Source: Bremia lactucae (taxonomy: Eukaryota > Oomycota > Peronosporomycetes > Peronosporales > Peronosporaceae). Taken from it: a DNA stretch of 57,649 bases. The translations under genes and the position numbers were made by a program. The notes under the pieces are model-generated. The model did not search any database, had not been told where the DNA came from, and saw only the letters and a program-made list of their open reading frames with translations. Location of the stretch: contig NC_090615.1 of the NCBI RefSeq assembly GCF_004359215.1, positions 8,314,962 to 8,372,610 on the forward strand, read 5' to 3'. Shown one piece after another: positions 51,854 through 57,649 of this stretch (positions are counted from its first letter, which is position 1; each line of letters starts with the position of its first letter).

Positions 51854-53387
51854 ATGGCGGCGACGTCACATGTCGTGCCCATTGCCCTTCTGGGGCTACT
51901 TAACGAGAACGTATCGCTTGCAGTCGTAGAGGGGGCCACTTACCTCAGTTTTCTCTTGCTTATGTTGCACGCGAATTCATCTGGCAAGCGCAATGCCACC
52001 ATGCTTATTTCTGCCATACTTCAAGTACTCATCGTAGAGTTGATCTACTGCAACAGTGACCGCTGGCATGCCCAAGCGCTGGTGATGATTGTGCCTCAGC
52101 ACATGCCACTTTATACAATTCTACTACAGGCGCAGCTTTATTACATGTGAGTCAATTCACTGCCAGGTTAAGGTGAGCTGCTGATATGGCATTCTTGAAC
52201 AGGGCGTTTGTTGCGACGTCGCGTCTGCGGATCGACCCATTTATTCAGCCATTTGCCATGGGATTGCTCATGTTACTGTTGGCGTTTCCGTTTGAATTGT
52301 TGGGAACCAAGTTCCTTTGGTGGACTTGGCACGACACGGACCCGCTTCTCGCCGTCCGCTTGATTGGTGTTCCATGTCACGCGCTATTTTACACATATTT
52401 TTTCGCCATTGCATTTTTGGGTGTGCATCACATTTTACGCAGGTAAGAAGTGCTGACACGATTTACACGGTTACAAATTTGACGGCTGATCTGGACGTCT
52501 CTATAGCACTTTAATTTTGGGCGAATACTATGAGGAAGTGCATTGGAAGTCGGAGTGGAGCTATATACTGCTAATGCCACTTCTGACTACATTATTTGCC
52601 ATGGGCTTCCTAATTCTATGCTATCATGTTACTGTCCATTTAATTGGTGTTGAAGCTCAGGTGAAGCGATGATATTATCATATTAGCCTTTGTTATAATT
52701 ACAATTGAATATTGGCACATATTCCTGCATTTCGTGAACAGGTAGTGCTGTGCATAATAATAGGATCGAGCTTATTGCTCATTTGGGTGGCTGATCGCAA
52801 AAGAGGTGATTTTGTTTATTGCACAACGCTGACTCCAATAGGAAAGAGTGCTTGCGTTTGAAGCGTTGCTGATTTCAGATGATCCTCATGTGCAGCAAGT
52901 GCTGGATACTTTAGATGCATATGACAGCGACTGGCTGTACGCGTCCATTGATCATGCTGTAAACCAGATGGCGTTCTTGTTATACCTGTCGTTAGTGCTA
53001 TTGGTGCTATTTATCAATCCGACAAAAATCGTGTCTTTAGGTCATCATCAGCCACTGGGCAATTGTTTGGAAAACGAGCCATTTTACTCGCTTGTGGGGA
53101 TGCAATATCATCGCAAAAAGTACTTGTGTGTGCATGACTTCTACGCGGAATTTAACCTGTGCAACTACCCGCTGACTCAGTTGCATTATGAGGACTCATG
53201 GTACATGATTTGCGGACGTGGCTACGAAAATTTTGCAACGTATCTGGCACTAAGCATCAGTAGTTTCCTTGGAATTAATTTTCTCCTCGTACAGGTGCTT
53301 AAACGGCCGCATCCTACGGAAAAATGTCTTTCAAACAAAACGAGATATTTTAGCTTTCGCAAATGTACTTTCAAGGTGCCGGTGTAG
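51854..53387 (+). CDS. Multi-pass membrane protein of unknown function
   Basis: Five-exon model 51854-52146, 52203-52442, 52507-52660, 52742-52805, 52849-53387, total 429 residues in one frame. Introns are 56, 64, 81 and 43 nt; the first three have clear GT/AG ends and the fourth acceptor (GAG at 52848) is the least certain. Exons 1-4 hold at least seven hydrophobic segments, among them EGATYLSFLLLMLHA, MLISAILQVLIVELIYC, GLLMLLLAFPFELLG, YFFAIAFLGVHHILR, ILLMPLLTTLFAMGFLILCY and LCIIIGSSLLLIW; exon 5 has MAFLLYLSLVLLVLFI and another near the end. Between two of them is LWWTWHDTDPLLAVRLIGVP, a conserved-looking loop. I think this is one of the uncharacterised membrane families common in oomycetes (possibly DUF7802); no activity can be assigned. 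Confidence 0.75.
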
Positions 53388-53626
53388 AGCACCCGCAATT
53401 GGTCTTGCAAATGCACAAGCACGGGAACGTAATGAAATAAATTTGAGTAACAAATATGAACCAATTTAATGTCATCACAACTATATACTCTTTCATGTTT
53501 TTGGTTTTGTCAAAAGCGCCGTTTACGTAAGAATTCTTATCGTTGGTTAAAAAGTTACAAACGTCGCTTTGGTAGTTTAAACATTGGGATTGCCTTCATC
53601 CCCCCAAAACTGACTTTTTTTAGAGA

Positions 53627-54987
53627 ATGGCTCACCAAATGCCCATTGAGATACAGCAAGAGCTACGACGGCTGCCTGGAAATAACGTACGTCGGCTGAT
53701 ATTCATTGCTTTAATCGCAAAGAATCTAGATACTAGGTGTTTTCTCATATGTTTCTGTTTTCGCTGCAGCGCTGTGTTGACTGTGATGCCCCGTATCCAC
53801 AATGGGCGACGGTCTCATACGGCACCTTTATGTGCCTTGAATGCTCGGGACGCCACCGCGGTCTAGGTGTGCATATATCGTTCGTGCGGTCGGTCACGAT
53901 GGACTCTTGGACCGATAAACAAGTGCTTATTATGCTAAAGGGTGGCAATGATTCATTTCGCTCCGCGTTTTCCTCTGCGGGTGTCCCAACCGATCTCTCT
54001 ATAACTGAAAAGTATAATACGCCGCAAGCTGAGTCATACCGCCACCAATTAGCTGCTATTGTCGAGAATCGTGCTCCGTCTCCGCTCCCGAAATGGGAAT
54101 TCGACATGCCTTGCCCAGCTTCTACAACCTTGTCAAGTTCGCACGCCGATGGAGTATCTCTTGAAGGCGATAAGTGCGGCGTGGAGGCGCTAAAGGGGGA
54201 GTCAGAGCAGGGTTACGTTACTCGTCAGATGAAGTTGCGTGAAGAAGCTCGGGCACGTATGGCCGCCAAGTTCGGAGAAAACGGCATGCAGGGAATTGGA
54301 AATAACGGCGAAACGTGTGCGCCGCAATCCGGAAATTTAGGAGACTTCTCAGGCGCGTTAAGCTATTTGACTAACACGGTCGCGACAGCCGCCAGCTCAG
54401 CTGTTAATATCGTAAAGGATCGAGAGCTTAAAACCAAGGTGTCGTCTGGTTGGTCTTACCTGCAGAGTGCAATTCATGACCCAGCCTTATCTGAAAGCGT
54501 TAAGTCATCGGCTACATCCGGTTGGTCCTTGTTATCTAGCAGCGCCTCTTCGCTACTTCAATCCGCGCATTCTGCTGTAAGTGGACGTGATGATCATGGA
54601 GATTTGGATGAAATGAGCTCATTTCCTCGCACAAATCCTGATTTTTTCGCCGCTAGTAATGACAGCGAGCGCAGCAGTACGATAAATTCTAATCGTGATT
54701 ATAACAGTGCGTCATGGTTGGATTCGCAGCCTATTGATGGCAGCAAAAACAGCATCATCAGCTCTTACACTTCGATACAACAACCAAATGCCTCTCCGAC
54801 TACGCATCTCTCTTCGCGTAAAGCTAACAAGACCAGTTGCGATCTTGTCGGACTGTCTTTGTTGCCTGTATCGACAGCTAGTAATAAAAATGGCTTGGCT
54901 TCCGCTGTGGCGCCTCCAGTCCCCGTCGTACATGAAGCGAAGAAATCTCAGAAGAATGTTGACTTCTTTGGCGAATTTGGGTTTTAA
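53627..54987 (+). CDS. ArfGAP1-like Arf GTPase-activating protein
   Basis: CDS 53627-53686 and 53770-54987 (83-nt intron GTACGT...CTGCAG), 425 residues. The ArfGAP zinc finger is C22-X2-C25-X16-C42-X2-C45, followed by GRHRGLGVHISFVRS with the catalytic Arg finger at 50, and MDSWTDKQVLIMLKGGND. The intron falls just before the first zinc Cys. The C-terminal half is Ser-rich with two amphipathic ALPS-like stretches (GALSYLTNTVATAASSAVN, SGWSLLSSSASSLLQSA) that in ArfGAP1 sense curved membranes, and ends KKSQKNVDFFGEFGF, a tail motif also found in ArfGAP1 relatives. Role: GTP hydrolysis on Arf1 at the Golgi, COPI coat control. Confidence 0.9.
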
Positions 54988-55340
54988 AAGAGCTCAAAAT
55001 GTTTATTTAGGCTTTTTTAACTCTCAGATTATGTGTAGTTGCCTAGTAACGAAGTTAGAAAGTGCAATAAGATAGGTCATCAATTCAACATTAAGCAGAA
55101 CCGATCTGCCCAAAACCACCTGGTTCAGCGTATACCTACTTACGTAATACGTGGACTTAGCTATGTCTACCTACCTGTCTAAGGGCCTACTAGAACGCAC
55201 CTAGCAGAATGTGTAACGGCTCGAGTTGATCCTTCATGAGATGGAATGCAAAATCATGGATCTGACCAATCAACATCGTTTTAAAAATTAAGTGGTCACA
55301 TAGCGACCACTCCATCCAATGACAGTCAGAGTGATTGTCG
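54988..55340. other. 3' flank of ArfGAP and Gypsy 3' untranslated remnant
   Basis: No gene. From about 55100 the sequence leads to a polypurine tract and LTR-B, so it is probably the last internal part of an LTR-B element. Confidence 0.5.
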
Positions 55341-55356
55341 TTTAAGGGAGGGGTGA
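55341..55356 (+). promoter_or_regulatory. Polypurine tract before LTR-B
   Basis: tttaagggaggggtga immediately before TGAAACGGGGTG, so the LTR at 55357 is a 3' LTR in the + sense. Confidence 0.7.
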
Positions 55357-55815
55357 TGAAACGGGGTGTATCGTTACAAGAAGTTAACACTCAAATTTGT
55401 TAATTAATATATTATCTAAAAGGTAAATAATATTTGGAGAACATTACTTTATGTAGTAATTATCAGAAATCTTATCTATAAATAGATATAGACCAATATA
55501 TCTATTTATCCCGCAGACTAATCAACTGTATATGTAAACAAAAGAGAGAGACAGATAAGATAGGAAAAGAAAAGATTTCAATTGCATGTTTAGTATTAGT
55601 TTATAATTAAGTTAGCATTAACAGATAGATAGAAGAGAAACTTCATTATATTAATACAGTTTCTCATTTAACCCCTCAATAAGCTAGTTGTCTTAAAGAG
55701 AAGTCTTCCTCTGCACGTACCAGTGTACGTGAAATAACGTAAGGCACCACTCGCAACTGAAGCAGTGCGAAGTGGACTTGTACTGAAGCAGTACAAGTCG
55801 TAGTGCCCCGTTACA
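55357..55815 (+). mobile_element. LTR-B, 3' LTR
   Basis: TGAAACGGGGTGTATCG...GCCCCGTTACA, 459 bp, clearly the same family as 36861-37309. Includes the hairpin CTTGTACTG...CAGTACAAG at about 55774-55798. Confidence 0.9.
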
Positions 55816-55983
55816 AATATACTTAATTATATTAATACAATTTTCATTTAACCCTCTTTAAACTAGTTGTCTTAAAGAGAAGTCTTCCTCTGCACGTACT
55901 AGTGTACTTGAAGTGACGTAAGGCACCACCAGCAACTGAAGCAGTGCGAAGTGAAGCAGTACAAGTCGTAGTGCCCCGTTACA
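55816..55983 (+). repeat. Tandem partial duplicate of the LTR-B end
   Basis: 168 bp that repeat, with differences and a 12-bp deletion, the last third of LTR-B (ttatattaatacaatttt to GCCCCGTTACA) directly behind the full LTR. Probably from unequal recombination or a second LTR with its front lost. Confidence 0.85.
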
Positions 55984-56043
55984 GTTTCTGCGCAACTCTA
56001 TCGCCTCTGCAGTCGACAAACAAAAGGCGTCCATCCGAACCGT

Positions 56044-56397
56044 GTGTCGGATCTAATGTCGAGGATCGACAAAATCGATCACTTCCTCCATGATTTGGAG
56101 GAGGGACTTGACCACGAGCGCGGCAAGCGTCGCTCATTTGAGCAGACGGTGCAGGCTCACCATATCGAGCGGTTGGAAGACCGTTCGAAGTGCACTCCAT
56201 GTTGGAGTACGAACGATAAAAATAACGCTGTTCGCGATGAGCTGTCGTCAGCTCATCGCAGTTTGGAGGATATTCGGAACCGGCATGAGAAACTTCAGGT
56301 TCAACATGAGAATCTGGTTCGCGATTACAAGAATATTTTAGGGATTCTTGAAAAGGGTGGTCAGATCCGTCTTCGGAAAAAGCTGCGTACTGATTGA
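56044..56397 (+). CDS. Coiled-coil ORF convergent to Gypsy integrase
   Basis: 117 residues: DLMSRIDKIDHFLHDLEEG, ERGKRRSFEQTVQAHHIERL, then a heptad region SLEDIRNRHEKLQVQHENLV. No enzyme motif. It lies 61 bp after LTR-B sequence and its stop is 59 bp from the end of a minus-strand integrase ORF. It might be the N-terminus of a Gypsy gag (these often begin with a coiled coil) or an accessory ORF. Low confidence that it is expressed. Confidence 0.45.
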   Translation: MSDLMSRIDKIDHFLHDLEEGLDHERGKRRSFEQTVQAHHIERLEDRSKCTPCWSTNDKNNAVRDELSSAHRSLEDIRNRHEKLQVQHENLVRDYKNILGILEKGGQIRLRKKLRTD

Positions 56398-56455
56398 TGG
56401 TACGGGCGGAGCCGACCAACGTAAAACGTAGGATGCGTTCGCATTTGTCGTGGCA

Positions 56456-57075
56456 CTAAAACGTAGGATGCGTTCGCATTCTACGAGGCAGTTCTATTGT
56501 GTACGCATTGCCTCTGCGATGCAGTACACGGAAAGGCCCAATGAACTTGGGTAGTAGTTTACTGCTACCCACATTAGTGACTAAACGCTTAGGTAGGTTA
56601 ACTGTAGAGAGTTGCAATAGATCATTAATTCTAAATGAATGAACATTTGCTCTTCCATTTTTGTCTGCATTCCGTATCTGTCGGTCCACTGCGTTAGCAA
56701 TGGAATCCTGAACGAAACGTATAATTGATTCTCGAGTTAGCAGAAATACTTCTGCTGACTCATTTGTACTATCTTTTTCAGTACGCTTTGTGCGTACTGC
56801 CATGAGATCATTCTCATCTTCGATGTCGATTTCTTCGACATCGACATCACTCGCGTCGTTGTTAACTTCGACGTGTGATGAGCATGAGCCAGAATTGGTT
56901 TTGCTCGTGCGAGTCCACCCCCCTTAAACTAGAGGATCCCTCTAATAGGGTGGGTATGCGAGGATGGCGTAAGCCTTTCCCAAAGAACGGTGTATGCGTT
57001 GTAGACGCATGCACCGAATTTTTGATGGCAAATTCGACCATCGGTAAAAACTCGCTCCAATTCGGATACGATTAA
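56456..57075 (-). pseudogene. Gypsy integrase C-terminal region
   Basis: From 57075: SELERVF-like text then, in another frame, FLPMVEFAINNS.HAST-type text and LRHPRIPTLLE; from 56803 ESIIRFVQDSIANAVDRQI, RINDLLQLSTVNLPKRL and LPKFIGPFRVLHRRGNAY, the SH3-like tail of Gypsy integrase, then TIELPRRMRTHPTF. The spacer VDVEEIDIEDEN-type acidic text seen around 56810-56870 is special to this family. The rest of pol is missing. Confidence 0.75.
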
Positions 57076-57252
57076 ACCTAACCCGAACTATCTAAAATAG
57101 ATTTCGGCCGCCAGATTCATGTCTGGCGGCGACCATATGTGTTACCCATAATAAATGGGACTTAAGTAACTAACTATTTTAGAATAGGATAAAAGGGTAC
57201 TTTACTCATAAAGTAAATGTACCACAACTACGGCTCTCCAACCGATGTGTGC
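57076..57252. other. Spacer before LTR-B; no gene seen
   Basis: Contains the perfect short hairpin cgccagattcatgtctggcg at about 57111-57130. No polypurine tract before the LTR at 57253. Confidence 0.45.
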
Positions 57253-57649
57253 TGTAACGGGGTGTATCGTTACATGATATTACCACTTAGAGGTTGTTAA
57301 TTAATATATTATCGAAAAGGTAGATAATATTTGGAGAACATTTCTTTATATAGCAATGTTCAGAAATCTCATCTATAAATAGGTATAGGCCATTATATCT
57401 ATTTATCCCGCAGACTAATCAGCTGTAAACGTATACAAAGAGAGAGACAGATAAGATTTCAATTGCATGTTTAGTATTAGTTTATAATTAAGTTAGCATT
57501 AACAGATAGATAGAAGAGAAACTTCATTATATTAATACAGTTTCTCATTTAACCCCTCATTAAGCTAGTTGTCTTAAAGAGAAGTCTTCCTCTGCACGTA
57601 CTAGTGTACGTGAAGTGACGTAAGGCACCACTCGCAACTGAAGCAGTGC
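57253..57649 (+). mobile_element. LTR-B, cut by window end
   Basis: TGTAACGGGGTGTATCG... to ...ctgaagcagtgc, lacking only the last about 45 bp at the window edge. Orientation +. Confidence 0.9.

Noticed and set aside
55979..56419. 146-residue minus-strand ORF opposite the coiled-coil ORF
   Set aside because: The + frame has a heptad pattern and plausible composition; the minus frame looks like a mirror product and runs into LTR sequence.

Overview
The window looks like nuclear DNA of an oomycete, most likely a downy mildew or Phytophthora relative; the species cannot be named from sequence alone. The grounds are a handful of eukaryotic genes with very short introns (43 to 83 nt) packed tightly together, separated by a large block of decayed Ty3/Gypsy and Ty1/Copia retrotransposons, tRNA-derived SINE-like sequence and pogo-like remnants. 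It is a draft scaffold: there are runs of N at 23431-23530, 23701, 31917, 37345-38036, 45528-45937 and 51741-51745, and several near-identical blocks abut those Ns.

Layout. 1-1316: Gypsy remnant and a solo LTR. 1585-4568: first gene island, a La-motif/RRM RNA-binding protein (+) and TRAPPC12 (-), tail to tail with 31 bp between stop codons. 4569-7385: pogo-like transposase relics and AT-rich DNA. 7400-10740: decayed Gypsy (called D here). 10741-13697: decayed Copia (E) on the minus strand whose LTR holds a tRNA-like segment and a SINE with an 18-bp target-site duplication. 13698-15241: 3' end of Gypsy family A, carrying an ORF antisense to the element. 16576-21557: complete but mutated Copia element (F) with both LTRs and a 5-bp TSD. 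21558-27966: Gypsy and Copia fragments, with one 2.36-kb block present twice around a gap. 27967-36491: Gypsy A LTRs, gag and pol pieces, again with a duplicated block around a single N. 36652-38751: a solo LTR of family A split by an LTR-B element, each with its own TSD. 39237-43755: LTR-C, an unrecognised TE-like ORF, AT-rich DNA and a Gypsy fragment. 43756-48441: minus-strand Gypsy A element. 48447-54987: second gene island, UFSP2 protease (+), a multi-pass membrane protein of unknown function (+) and an ArfGAP1-like protein (+), with one Gypsy fragment between the first two. 55357-57649: LTR-B copies and another Gypsy integrase.

The host genes are unrelated housekeeping functions (RNA binding, vesicle tethering, de-UFMylation, Golgi coat GTPase control); no cluster or pathway links them. 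The interesting biology is in the transposons: in two different Copia families the primer-binding site complementary to the initiator-tRNA anticodon arm also contains the gag start codon; Gypsy family A carries a long antisense ORF between its chromodomain and 3' LTR; LTR families A and B share one primer-binding site; and one Copia LTR carries a Pol III-type tRNA-like promoter that itself became a SINE target.
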